Shown: piece by piece, positions 8,488 through 16,712 of the stretch
How positions within the stretch are numbered: the stretch's first letter is position 1
How the letters are laid out: the number at the start of each line of letters is the position of its first letter
NCBI RefSeq assembly: GCF_009659625.1
Contig: NZ_VOIW01000009.1
Coordinates: 124,001 to 188,000, forward strand
From: Pseudomonas haemolytica
Lineage (GTDB): Bacteria; Pseudomonadota; Gammaproteobacteria; Pseudomonadales; Pseudomonadaceae
Reading direction: 5' to 3'
Length of the DNA: 64,000 nt
Notes under the pieces: model-generated
What the model was told of the DNA's origin: nothing
Seen by the model: only the letters and a program-made list of their open reading frames with translations
Database searches by the model: none
Made by a program: the position numbers and the translations under genes

Positions 8488-9434
8488 GCCGCCTCCAGGT
8501 AGGAACTGTAGATGGCATCGCCCAACTGGCGAACCAAAGGAATAAAGTCGGTCAGCCAGGCGTGCAGGCCTTCCTCGAGGATTTCGTCGATCGCGGTAAA
8601 GCGCAAGCGCGCGTCCATCTCGGCGGCCAGGCGCTGGGCCGGGCGGCCATTAAGGCCGGGCAGGCTGGCGAGGATCTGGTCGATCTCTTCAGTGCAAGCC
8701 CGCAGCGAGCGCGGGACATCGGCGCGTAACAGCAGCAGTTCAGCCACTTGCCGAGCACCCGGGGCATCACGATAGATCTCGGTGTACGCCTCGAACGACG
8801 ACAACGCGCGCAGCAACGCACTCCATTGGTAGTACGCGTGAGCCGTGCCATCGCTGACCGCCGCTGCCTGGTCACCAGCCATTTCGTAGCGCGCATCCAG
8901 CAAGCGCAGGGTGTTATCGGCGCGCTCGATAAAGATGCCCAGGCGGATAAAACGGAAGGCATCATTACGCATGATGGTGCCGTAGGTGGCGCCTCGAAAC
9001 AGGTGGGAACGCTCCTTGACCCATTCACAAAACCGGCTCATACCGTAGCGGCTCAACCCCTGCTGGGCGATATCGCGAATATCCAGCCAAGTGGCGTTGA
9101 TGTTTTCCCACATGTCGGCGGTAATTCGACCACGCACCGCATGGGCGCTGGCCCGCGCAGCGCCCAGGCAGCTGTAGATGCTGGCTGGGTTGGCCGCATC
9201 CAGCGCAAAAAAGTGCAGCAGGCGTTCGGCATCCAACTGGCCGTGGCGCTCGTGGTAATCCTCCAGGGTACCGGTGATCAGCAACGGCATAGCCAATTCG
9301 TGCAGGCCATCGCCGCGCCCATCCTGGGGCATCAGCGACAGCGAATAGCTGACATCGAGCATGCGTGCGAGGTTTTCGGCACGTTCCAGGTAACGCGACA
9401 TCCAGTACAGATCCGAGGCAGTTCTACTCAACAT
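8484..9434 (-). CDS. Alpha-E domain protein (DUF403)
   Basis: All-helical alpha-E protein of 316 aa, recognised by its start MLSRTASDLYWMSRYLERAE and overall helical pattern. Biochemical activity is unknown. The family is nearly always encoded beside circularly permuted ATP-grasp and transglutaminase-like genes, as here, which has led to proposals of a peptide-forming or peptide-tagging system. It starts 4 bp after the ATP-grasp stop and overlaps the transglutaminase start by 4 bp, so the three are almost certainly co-translated. Confidence 0.9.
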   Translation of the reverse strand: MLSRTASDLYWMSRYLERAENLARMLDVSYSLSLMPQDGRGDGLHELAMPLLITGTLEDYHERHGQLDAERLLHFFALDAANPASIYSCLGAARASAHAVRGRITADMWENINATWLDIRDIAQQGLSRYGMSRFCEWVKERSHLFRGATYGTIMRNDAFRFIRLGIFIERADNTLRLLDARYEMAGDQAAAVSDGTAHAYYQWSALLRALSSFEAYTEIYRDAPGARQVAELLLLRADVPRSLRACTEEIDQILASLPGLNGRPAQRLAAEMDARLRFTAIDEILEEGLHAWLTDFIPLVRQLGDAIYSSYLEAA

Positions 9435-9438
9435 GGCA

Positions 9439-10848
9439 TCATTCCTCGACCACCCAGGTGTCTTTGGTGCCGCCGCCCTGGGACGAGTTGACCACCAGCG
9501 AACCCTCGCGCAGGGCCACGCGGGTCAGGCCGCCAGGCACCACACGGGTTTCCTTGCCAGAAAGCACGAACGGACGCAGGTCGATATGCCGCGGGGCAAT
9601 GCCGTTTTCGACAAAGGTGGGGCAAGTGGATAAACACAGGGTCGGCTGCGCGATATAGGCGTGGGGCTTGGCCTTGATGCGCGCACGGAAGGCTTCGATT
9701 TCAGCGGTGGTGGACGCAGGGCCTACCAGCATGCCGTAGCCGCCGGAGCCTTGGGTTTCCTTGACCACCAAGTCGGGCAGGTTGGCCAGTACGTGGGACA
9801 ACTCGTCAGGCTTGCGGCATTGAAAGGTCGGAACGTTCTGCAGGATCGGTTCTTCGTCCAGATAGAAGCGAATCATCTCAGGAACGAACGGGTAGACCGA
9901 TTTGTCATCGGCTACCCCGGTGCCAATGGCATTGGCCAGCACCACATTGCCGCAGCGATAGGCAGCAAGCAGGCCGGGCACACCGAGCATGGAGTTCGGG
10001 TTGAAAGCCAGCGGGTCGAGGAACGCGTCATCAAGGCGGCGGTAAATCACGTCCACTGCCTTGGGGCCATCAGTGGTGCGCATGAATACGCGGTCATCGC
10101 GCACGAACAAATCCGCGCCTTCCACCAACTCCACGCCCATTTCCCGGGCAAGGAAGGCATGTTCGAAGAACGCGCTGTTGAAACGCCCCGGTGTCAGCAC
10201 CACCACACTGGGGTTATCCAGGGGGCTGGAGCTTTTCAGGGTATCGAGCAGCAGGTTGGGGTAATGATCGATGGGCGCAATGCGCTGCGCGGCGAACAGC
10301 TCGGGGAACAGGCGCATCATCATCTTGCGGTCTTCAAGCATGTAGCTGACGCCGCTGGGCGTGCGCAGGTTGTCTTCCAGCACGTAGTAGGTGCCGTCGC
10401 CATCGCGTACGAGGTCGACCCCGGAGATGTGGGAATACAGATCGCGGTGCAGGTTCAGCCCCTGCATTGCCAACTGGTACTGCTCATTGGCCAACACCTG
10501 TTCGGCGGGGATGATGCCGGCCTTGATGATGCGTTGTTCGTGGTACAGGTCGGTGAGAAACATGTTCAGCGCCTTGACCCTCTGGATGCAGCCACGCTCG
10601 ACAATTCGCCATTCACTGGCCGGAATGCTGCGGGGGATGGTGTCAAAGGGAATCAGGCGCTCAGTGCCTAACTCGTCCCCGTAGAGGGTGAAAGTGATCC
10701 CCGCCCGGTGAAACAGCAAGTCGGCTTCGCGCCGGCGCTGAGCCAGCAGTTCGGTGGGAGTGTCGGCCAACCAGCGGGCAAACTCGCGGTAATGGGGGCG
10801 GACCTGCCCTGCCCCATCGTACATTTCATCGTAATAAGTGCGGATCAT
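9439..10848 (-). CDS. Circularly permuted type 2 ATP-grasp protein
   Basis: ATP-grasp ligase-like protein of 469 aa with the permuted domain order of the DUF404/DUF407 family. Recognisable stretches are YYVLEDNLRTPSGVSYMLE (phosphate/Mg-binding region) and LVVKETQGSGGYGMLVGP (a lysine and glycine-rich loop). ATP-grasp enzymes join a carboxylate to an amine through an acyl-phosphate. Start chosen at the ATG (MIRTYYDEMYDG) with AAGGAG just upstream; a longer frame of 21 codons lacks a ribosome-binding site. First gene of the operon; substrates unknown. Confidence 0.9.
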   Translation of the reverse strand: MIRTYYDEMYDGAGQVRPHYREFARWLADTPTELLAQRRREADLLFHRAGITFTLYGDELGTERLIPFDTIPRSIPASEWRIVERGCIQRVKALNMFLTDLYHEQRIIKAGIIPAEQVLANEQYQLAMQGLNLHRDLYSHISGVDLVRDGDGTYYVLEDNLRTPSGVSYMLEDRKMMMRLFPELFAAQRIAPIDHYPNLLLDTLKSSSPLDNPSVVVLTPGRFNSAFFEHAFLAREMGVELVEGADLFVRDDRVFMRTTDGPKAVDVIYRRLDDAFLDPLAFNPNSMLGVPGLLAAYRCGNVVLANAIGTGVADDKSVYPFVPEMIRFYLDEEPILQNVPTFQCRKPDELSHVLANLPDLVVKETQGSGGYGMLVGPASTTAEIEAFRARIKAKPHAYIAQPTLCLSTCPTFVENGIAPRHIDLRPFVLSGKETRVVPGGLTRVALREGSLVVNSSQGGGTKDTWVVEE

Positions 10849-11064
10849 GCCGTACTCCTTGTCACCCGGACGCCAGAACCTTCGCAAGGCCCGTGCCAGC
10901 GGCATAAACACTTAGTAATCAATGGGTTGGATAACAGGAAAATTCCTGTCGCACCGTCCTGGTGCGCAGGAACGCCCGGTGTCACGCCGCACGCGTCATT
11001 ACAAGGCGGTATTTGACTATCAACAGCATAGCCAGAGTTGATTTCAGTGCCCGGTCGGCACTGT

Positions 11065-11201
11065 AGATAATCGCTTCCATCAGCTGAACAGGACATGTCC
11101 TACAGCAAAACCCTTTGTGCAAGCGGTACTGTGTTACTTCGTGTACTGATCTGCTCCCTCGAGCTTCCCTTTACGCCACCCCATTGGGGTGGCTTTTTTT
11201 T
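11065..11201 (+). ncRNA. Candidate small RNA with orphan intrinsic terminator
   Basis: A strong rho-independent terminator at 11175-11201 points rightward, but no gene on that strand precedes it. Upstream is a chain of inverted repeats: CAGTGCC/GGCACTG around 11045-11064 and GGACATGTCC at 11092-11101. A TAGATAAT stretch near 11064 could be a -10. No ORF of protein-like pattern stops before the terminator. Boundaries are approximate: the 5' end is a guess, the 3' end is set by the T-run. It might instead be the tail of a longer leader-type transcript. Confidence 0.4.
11175..11201 (+). terminator. Intrinsic terminator
   Basis: Perfect stem GCCACCCC/GGGGTGGC with an ATT loop, followed by eight T. 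Strong on the + strand; the - strand side lacks a T-run. Confidence 0.85.
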
Positions 11202-11297
11202 GCGCGTAACAAAACCAGTGCATGTTCCGACAGCCCCCAAACAAAATCGGCCGACCCAAAGGTCAGCCGATACGCTGCGCTGCTCATAAAAAACCAA

Positions 11298-11639
11298 CTA
11301 CATGGGTAACCCACGCACCTCCTGCTTGACGCCCCATCCTTCAATGATCCCGCCCAGGGGCTCGACCACCGCCTCAAAGTCCTGCTCGAAGTCTCCTATG
11401 CCGTCGTAGGTTGCGAACATGATTTTGCTCAGTTCCAAGTACCAGGCGCCATCGTCGCGCGCGCTGACCTGGGCATTCAGGGATTCCCCACGAAATCGAC
11501 CCGCAGCCCTGCGCGCCCGTTCCTCATCCGGGAAAATGGCGTAGAACTCGATGGGGTGAAAACGTGAGAAGTCGAAGCCGCCTTCTTTCATGCGGCGCAG
11601 AACGTTGGTGCTGATGTCTTCTTGATAGGCTGTGCTCAT
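11298..11639 (-). CDS. RraB-family ribonuclease E regulator
   Basis: Acidic protein of 113 aa that I place in the RraB (ribonuclease E inhibitor) family from its pattern: short N-terminal helix, FYAIFPDEERARRAA, and a C-terminal YDGIGDFEQDFEAVVEPLGG segment. In E. coli RraB binds the C-terminal scaffold of RNase E and changes which mRNAs are cut. RNase E itself is encoded at 52.4 kb in this window. Start ATG has a near-perfect GAGGAGG site 8 bases upstream. Monocistronic as far as I can see. Family assignment likely; the function in Pseudomonas is inferred. Confidence 0.75.
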   Translation of the reverse strand: MSTAYQEDISTNVLRRMKEGGFDFSRFHPIEFYAIFPDEERARRAAGRFRGESLNAQVSARDDGAWYLELSKIMFATYDGIGDFEQDFEAVVEPLGGIIEGWGVKQEVRGLPM

Positions 11640-11852
11640 GAAACGTCCTCCTCAAACCGATGGATAGACTTTCCGTGCTTCCCGAAGCCCGCGCCCTACT
11701 GGCGCGGGGACTACGGCAGTAACAACACCGCTGGAAAACAAGCATGTAGCTGACAAGACCAGACCTTAGCGATTCATTCGCTGATCTCGATTGCAGAGTA
11801 GCGCGAAGCTATCGCCTCCACCAGAGGCGCTTGAACGACAGATAGGGATTGT

Positions 11853-12089
11853 TCAGGCAGAGGGAGAAATATCGAGAATCTGGATACTATTCTGGTCTTT
11901 GAGAATCTTTACGGTTGGCTCGGGTTTGCGGCCTTCAAGATCATTGAGGTCGAGTTCGGCAGCAATCGGCACCAGCTTGTTACGAATCATATGCGCCGCA
12001 TCTTCGAGGCTGGGCTTTTGATCGCAGCTGAACTGCTCCACGGACTGCACACCGTGATCATCAACGAAGGTAATCTGCCACTTTTGCAT
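11853..12089 (-). CDS. Conserved hypothetical protein, 78 aa
   Basis: Small soluble protein (MQKWQITFVDDHGVQS...) with no signal peptide or membrane segment. The first 20 residues look like two beta strands, followed by a helix containing CDQKPSLEDAAHMIRNKL. Start ATG is backed by GAGGAGG six bases upstream, so translation is well supported. I do not recognise a domain. The next gene downstream on this strand, at 11639, is 213 bp away; the two are probably separate units. Confidence 0.7.
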   Translation of the reverse strand: MQKWQITFVDDHGVQSVEQFSCDQKPSLEDAAHMIRNKLVPIAAELDLNDLEGRKPEPTVKILKDQNSIQILDISPSA

Positions 12090-12192
12090 CGGTGCCTCCT
12101 CGATAAAACCCGTAGGTGGGCTTACCTCTATCTGGACCTTGAGGGCTCGCCAAACGTTCCACTCAAGGCCGGAGACACCTGATCAGTTGCAC

Positions 12193-12798
12193 TTATTTTT
12201 CAGCGTGTTCTTTCAAGGCTTTCAAGGTGTTGAACGGCGCGTCCACCACGAACTTGTTGGCCAACCACGACGGCACGCTGCCACCTGGCTCAGTGTGTAC
12301 CTGATAGGTGACTTCAGTCTCGTTGGCGCCTTTGGGCACCAGTTTCCAGAAGCCATCAACCTGGGCGACTCGCACGTAGCCTTTTTCTTCCGGCTTGTAG
12401 GTCGGTACACCCTGCAACTTGCGGGTGACGGTGCCATCGGCATCCTTGGTGGTCGTGACATGAATATACGAGTCACGATCCGTCACAGGGAACGGCGCCT
12501 TGAATTGGGTGTAGGTCCAGGCTTCATCGCCTTTCTTGTCGACGAGTTTCTGGGATTTGCATTCGTGGATCCACGAGCAAGCGCCAGCCACGTCTTCCTG
12601 CAGAGCCTGGATCTTGGCGACCGGCGCCTTGATTACAGTCACACCGCGATACGCCTTGTACTTGGAGCCGGCAATTTCGCTCAGGGACACCTTGATACCG
12701 TCTTCATCCTTGGCGACTTGCCAATTCTCAGCCTGGGCAGTGGCAGCAAACAACACAGTAAAACCGCACAGCACAGCCATTCGTTTCAGCGAACCCAT
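12193..12798 (-). CDS. Secreted START-domain lipid-binding-like protein
   Basis: Protein of 201 aa with a signal peptide (MGSLKRMAVLCGFTVLFAATAQA) followed by a START-type (SRPBCC fold) domain. The pattern WTYTQFKAPFPVTDRDSYI, WKLVPKGANETEVTYQ and the C-terminal helix FNTLKALKEHA match bacterial START proteins. Such proteins bind a hydrophobic ligand in a deep cavity; here it would act in the periplasm. Start set at the ATG behind AAGGAA; 22 further upstream codons are rejected. Ligand unknown. Confidence 0.8.
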   Translation of the reverse strand: MGSLKRMAVLCGFTVLFAATAQAENWQVAKDEDGIKVSLSEIAGSKYKAYRGVTVIKAPVAKIQALQEDVAGACSWIHECKSQKLVDKKGDEAWTYTQFKAPFPVTDRDSYIHVTTTKDADGTVTRKLQGVPTYKPEEKGYVRVAQVDGFWKLVPKGANETEVTYQVHTEPGGSVPSWLANKFVVDAPFNTLKALKEHAEK

Positions 12799-12839
12799 TG
12801 TTGTATTCCTTATTGTTGAAGTTCCAATAGTAAAGCCCA

Positions 12840-13094
12840 TCAAGCCGCCGTCATCTGTTCCCACCAGCCGATCAGCCGGATCGCGTCGGCCTGGTCGTTG
12901 CCACAGACCTCCAGATCCGCCTTGAAATCACTGCACACCGCTGGCCGTTCCGGTTGACCGAACAACTGGCACAGTTGTTCGACCGACAGGTGCAGGCAGC
13001 GAACGCCTGCCGGTTTGCCCTGGGGCATTCCTGGCAACGGTGAACTGATGGAGGGGGCGATGCAGCATGCGCCACAGCCTTCACGGCATTTCAT
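12840..13094 (-). CDS. YkgJ-family cysteine cluster protein
   Basis: Short protein of 84 aa with cysteines spaced as in the YkgJ/Fe-S-oxidoreductase-like family: C3, C7, C10 and C11 in MKCREGCGACC, then single cysteines in RCLHLS, QLCQLF, AVCSDF and EVCGN. These probably hold a metal ion (zinc or Fe-S). Function unknown. It lies 41 bp upstream of the START-domain gene on the same strand and may be co-transcribed with it. Confidence 0.85.
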   Translation of the reverse strand: MKCREGCGACCIAPSISSPLPGMPQGKPAGVRCLHLSVEQLCQLFGQPERPAVCSDFKADLEVCGNDQADAIRLIGWWEQMTAA

Positions 13095-13257
13095 GACCAG
13101 CAGGTCCTCGACGACTCAATAGGGATGGCCGGGCTAGAGTACGCCCTTAAACAGCCGTTTTAAAATGGTCCAACAGGGGTTTTTCGCACAAAACAAACGT
13201 GACTGACCAGTCTGCGACAGATGGTCGGCGTATTGGGTCACCTGTGGCTGCACAGTT

Positions 13258-13746
13258 TTATTGCTTGAATTCGAAATCCAGCGCGGCACCTTCTACATCA
13301 CGGCGCTCATCGTTACGCAGTTGCAGCTTCATCTCATTGCTGAGCAAGCGGCCGTTGATCTGGAACGCACTGTCGTCGGTGGGCTTTTCGCCAAACATCG
13401 GCGGCAGCAAGGGCACGCTCTTGGGTTTGGGCATGGTGCCGATCGGCTGCAGCAACCTGACCATGTCCGAGGGTAGGGACAGGTCCAACTGTGCCGGTGG
13501 CAGTTTGGTCTGGGCGATTTCATGGGCCGACTTGGACTTGCTCGCCACGGGTGCACGCTTTTTGGTCGATGCGGCTTTTTTCTGGGTGGGGGCCTTTTTC
13601 GCAGGAGTTGGTTTCTTCGCAGAGGGCTTTTGCTCGGCACTGACAGTGGGCTTGCTGTCAGCCACCGGCGGTGCTGCCAGCACAGTGCCAACATTGCACA
13701 GGCTTAACAGGCCAATCACCAAAGTAACGCGGAAAATAGAAGTCAT
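13258..13746 (-). CDS. Secreted Lys/Pro/Ala-rich hypothetical protein
   Basis: Protein of 162 aa with a signal peptide (MTSIFRVTLVIGLLSLCNVGTVLA) and a disordered segment of about 60 residues made of K, P, A and S (KPTPAKKAPTQKKAASTKK). A C-terminal part with LLPPMFGEKP and QINGRLLSNEMKLQLRN follows. Similar proteins are sometimes labelled translation initiation factor 2 because of the low-complexity region; that label should not be trusted. A 20-codon extension upstream lacks a signal sequence and is rejected. The basic tail might bind cell-wall polymers or nucleic acid; that is a guess. Confidence 0.65.
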   Translation of the reverse strand: MTSIFRVTLVIGLLSLCNVGTVLAAPPVADSKPTVSAEQKPSAKKPTPAKKAPTQKKAASTKKRAPVASKSKSAHEIAQTKLPPAQLDLSLPSDMVRLLQPIGTMPKPKSVPLLPPMFGEKPTDDSAFQINGRLLSNEMKLQLRNDERRDVEGAALDFEFKQ

Positions 13747-13839
13747 ATCGCCAACAGCATTAACGGCAGAAGGCCATATGCTCGCTTGTTGTGGGCGGCA
13801 TGACAAGGGTACAGATCAGTGTTGTCCCCTTTGCACGCC

Positions 13840-15279
13840 TCAAAAGCCCGCCGCGGTCTCCTGGCACAACTGGTTGGCAAGCATGCCCAGGGTCATCAAC
13901 GCACGCTCTGCCTCGCGGTTCCACGGGGTACCGCAATTGAGGCGAATACAGTGGTTGAACTGTTCCGTATTACTGAAGATCAGCCCCGGTGCAATGCTGA
14001 TGCCCTGCTGCAAGGCGCGCACGTGCAGTTCCTGGGTATTGACCCGCCCCGGCAAACTGACCCACAGGATAAAGCCGCCGGTCGGGCGGGTCATCTGGGT
14101 GCCTTCAGGGAAATATTGCTGCACCGCCAGTTGGAAAGCGCTGAGGTTCTTGCGGTATTCCTGGCGGATATAGCGCAGGTGGCGGTCGTAGCCACCGTTT
14201 TCCAGGTACGCCGCGACGCCCATCTGCGTGACACTGCAGGCGGAGTGGGTGCTGAACATTTGCAGGCGCTGGATTTCCTGCTGGTACTTGCCGGCAATCA
14301 TCCAGCCGATGCGCACGCCCGGGGACAAGGTCTTGGAAAAACTCGAGCAATAGATGACCCGATCAAGACGGTCATAGGCTTTCAGGGCCTTGGTGCGGCC
14401 CAGTTCGAACATCAACTCGCCATAGATGTCGTCCTCGACGATCTGGATATCGAAATCCGACGCCAGGCGCAGCAACTGCTTCTGCCGCTCCTCGGGCATG
14501 GTACCGCCCAAGGGGTTGCTCAGGCGCGTGGTCAGCACCAGCGCCTTGATCGACCATTGGTTGGCGGCCAGTTGCAAGGCTTCCAGGCTCATGCCCGTGG
14601 CCGGGTCGCTGGGGATCTCGATGACCTTGAGGCCGAGCAAATCCGCCAGTTGCAGCAAACCGTAGTACGTCGGGGATTCGGCGGCGATCAGGTCGCCAGG
14701 CCGTGTCAGCACGCGTAAGGACATCTGCAACGCATCGACGCAGCCGTGGGTGATCACCACCTCGGAAGGATCCACCACCACACCGGCATCGCGCATGCGG
14801 ATCGCCACCTGGCGGCGCAACGGTTCGAAACCGGGGCTGAACATGTAGCTGAATGCCCGCGGGCTCTGGAACCGTGTGACCTTGGCCAACTGCTGGTGCA
14901 GCGCCCGCACCGGAAGGTAGTCGACACTCGGCACCGCAGCGCCCAAGGGGAACACCCCTTCTCGGCGCGACTCGACCAATACCTGCTGGATGATACTGCT
15001 GCGGGTGACCAACCCTGGGCGCTCGACCCGTGCGATGTCTGGCGTCGGCGCCGTGAGTGCTGGGGTCTGGTGTACGTAGTAGCCCGACTGCGGCCGCGCC
15101 CGGATCAGCCCCTGGTCTTCCAGGTTGGCGTAGGCCTGCAGCACCGTGGCATGGCTCACATTGAGCTGGGAACTCATCTTGCGCACCGACGGCACGCGTT
15201 CCCCCGGTTGGTAGACACCGCGACGGATGTCCTCAGCCAGTTGCTGGGCAATACGCTGGTAAAGCAACAGATTGGTCAT
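13840..15279 (-). CDS. MocR-family transcriptional regulator (GntR HTH fused to aminotransferase domain)
   Basis: Protein of 479 aa. Residues 1-75 are a GntR winged helix (LAEDIRRGVYQPGERVPSVR, then SHATVLQAYANLEDQGLI). The rest is a class I PLP-dependent aminotransferase fold with YCSSFSKTLSPGVRIGW, whose Lys in SFSKT is the expected PLP site. MocR proteins usually sense PLP or an amine/amino-acid adduct and regulate a nearby gene. No obvious partner (pdxST, gab genes) lies next door, so the target is unknown. Confidence 0.92.
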   Translation of the reverse strand: MTNLLLYQRIAQQLAEDIRRGVYQPGERVPSVRKMSSQLNVSHATVLQAYANLEDQGLIRARPQSGYYVHQTPALTAPTPDIARVERPGLVTRSSIIQQVLVESRREGVFPLGAAVPSVDYLPVRALHQQLAKVTRFQSPRAFSYMFSPGFEPLRRQVAIRMRDAGVVVDPSEVVITHGCVDALQMSLRVLTRPGDLIAAESPTYYGLLQLADLLGLKVIEIPSDPATGMSLEALQLAANQWSIKALVLTTRLSNPLGGTMPEERQKQLLRLASDFDIQIVEDDIYGELMFELGRTKALKAYDRLDRVIYCSSFSKTLSPGVRIGWMIAGKYQQEIQRLQMFSTHSACSVTQMGVAAYLENGGYDRHLRYIRQEYRKNLSAFQLAVQQYFPEGTQMTRPTGGFILWVSLPGRVNTQELHVRALQQGISIAPGLIFSNTEQFNHCIRLNCGTPWNREAERALMTLGMLANQLCQETAAGF

Positions 15280-15421
15280 GACGCAGCACTCGATTACACG
15301 GGCATTTTATTGTTGTGTGAAACATACCGGCACAGTTTAGAAGTGTACGGGGACAGTTGCCACAATAGTCGAGCGCGGGCGGGAGTGACAGCGAAAACTG
15401 TAAAGGGAGTACGCCTAACAA

Positions 15422-15513
15422 CATGTGGGAGGGGGCTTGCTCCCGATGACGGTGTATCAGTCAAAGATGTTGCAACTGAACTACCGCTATCGGGAGCATG
15501 CCTCCTCCCACAT
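15422..15513. repeat. REPIN, GTGGGAGGGGGC type
   Basis: Left half GTGGGAGGGGGCTTGCTCCC from 15425 and inverted right half ending CCTCCTCCCAC at 15511, joined by about 45 bp. Lies between the MocR gene and the OmpA-family lipoprotein gene. Confidence 0.85.
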
Positions 15514-15531
15514 TAAATCGGAGCCTGGCGC

Positions 15532-16344
15532 TCAGCGAGCAGCGCCCAGTTGGCCCTTCTCGTCAGAGAACACAATTTCCACCCGGCGGTTCTGCGCGCG
15601 GCCGCGCTCGGAGGCGTTGGCTTCTACCGGGTATTGGTCGCCATAACCCTCGACCTCGATACGCTTGTCGTCGATACCGAGGTCCATCAGCAGGTCTGCC
15701 ACCGATTGGGCACGGTCGCGGGACAGTTTCAGGTTCTCCGGCTCGCCCCCGGTGTTGTCGGTGTAGCCCTCGATGCGCACTCGACGCTTGGGGTTCAGTT
15801 GCAGGAACTGCACGATCTTCAGCACGGTACGGTTGGCCGAGTTTTGCAGTTCGGCTTCGCCGGTGTCGAACAGCACATCCCCCAGGGTCATCACCAGGCC
15901 ACGGTCGGTCTGGGTGGTGAGGCTGGCGATTTGTGCTTCAACCCATTTGCCCTGTTGCTGCACGCTGGCCAGCTTGTTTTCGCGCAAGGCCAGTTGCAGG
16001 CGCTGACGCTCCAACTCGAGCTGGGCGCCGCGTTCGGCATTGAGGCCCTGCTCGGTGTGTTCGCGGGCGATGGCGCTGTAGCGTTGGCTCAGGTAGGCGT
16101 AATGCACCACGTCGGCGCCGCTGCCCCAGTAGCTGGACAGGCGATCGGCACGGGCCAGGGATTCTCCGGCGCGGATCACATCCTTGGGCGCGAAGCGCAG
16201 CACGTTGGCGTCTTCCTTGACCTTCTGGAAGTCATCGCCGGCCTGTTGCAACGCCTGCTCGCTGGTGGGTTGGCTGGCGCACCCGCCCAGTACCGCAGTG
16301 CCCAGCAGCAACACACAGCCCAAACCACGGATCATCGGGCTCAT
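15532..16344 (-). CDS. OmpA-family outer-membrane lipoprotein with DUF4398 region
   Basis: Protein of 270 aa. Signal peptide with lipobox LGGC (Cys about 22). Residues about 25-140 are a helical DUF4398-like region rich in Ala, Glu and Gln. A C-terminal OmpA/MotB peptidoglycan-binding domain follows (DVLFDTGEAELQ, then RVRIEGYTDNTG, LSRDRAQSVADLL, RAQNRRVEIVF). It probably links the outer membrane to peptidoglycan. Its start overlaps the stop of the upstream DUF4398 lipoprotein by ATGA (16341-16344), so the pair is translationally coupled. Confidence 0.92.
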   Translation of the reverse strand: MSPMIRGLGCVLLLGTAVLGGCASQPTSEQALQQAGDDFQKVKEDANVLRFAPKDVIRAGESLARADRLSSYWGSGADVVHYAYLSQRYSAIAREHTEQGLNAERGAQLELERQRLQLALRENKLASVQQQGKWVEAQIASLTTQTDRGLVMTLGDVLFDTGEAELQNSANRTVLKIVQFLQLNPKRRVRIEGYTDNTGGEPENLKLSRDRAQSVADLLMDLGIDDKRIEVEGYGDQYPVEANASERGRAQNRRVEIVFSDEKGQLGAAR

Positions 16345-16703
16345 TGCGCGTCTCCCAGCTGCAGTTGCTTGCGCAGGCGGGTGATGCGGGTATTGAGCAC
16401 GTTCAATTGCTCCTGGCTTTTGGCGGTCAGCACTTTGGCTTCAGCGAGACGCGCATCCAGCTCGGCCTGTTCGGCCCGCATACGTGCGTGCTTGTAGGAT
16501 TGGTCGGCCATGTTGGACTGGGCCCTGGCGAATTTGTCTTCGGCCAGTTTCAGTTCGGGCGATTCGTCGGTGTTGACGCCAACCGCGGTGGCTTGCTCCA
16601 AGGCTTGCTGGGTCAGGCGCATTTGTTCGTTCGGCGCAGGATCGGCTGCACATCCCGCCAGAGCGACAACGGCGAGGGCCGCGAAAAGAGGTCGAAAAAT
16701 CAC
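16341..16703 (-). CDS. DUF4398 lipoprotein
   Basis: Small lipoprotein of 120 aa: signal peptide with LAGC lipobox (Cys18), then a single helical, charged DUF4398 domain with likely coiled-coil character (AEQAELDARLAEAKVLTAK). It starts at GTG. It resembles the N-terminal part of the OmpA-family lipoprotein encoded immediately downstream, so the two may pair through their helical regions. Function unknown. Confidence 0.85.
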   Translation of the reverse strand: MIFRPLFAALAVVALAGCAADPAPNEQMRLTQQALEQATAVGVNTDESPELKLAEDKFARAQSNMADQSYKHARMRAEQAELDARLAEAKVLTAKSQEQLNVLNTRITRLRKQLQLGDAQ

Positions 16704-16712
16704 TGTAAATCC

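Noticed and set aside
11095..11289. 64-codon frame running through the terminator at 11175
   Set aside because: It reads straight across a strong intrinsic terminator and has no protein-like pattern; treated as non-coding RNA instead.
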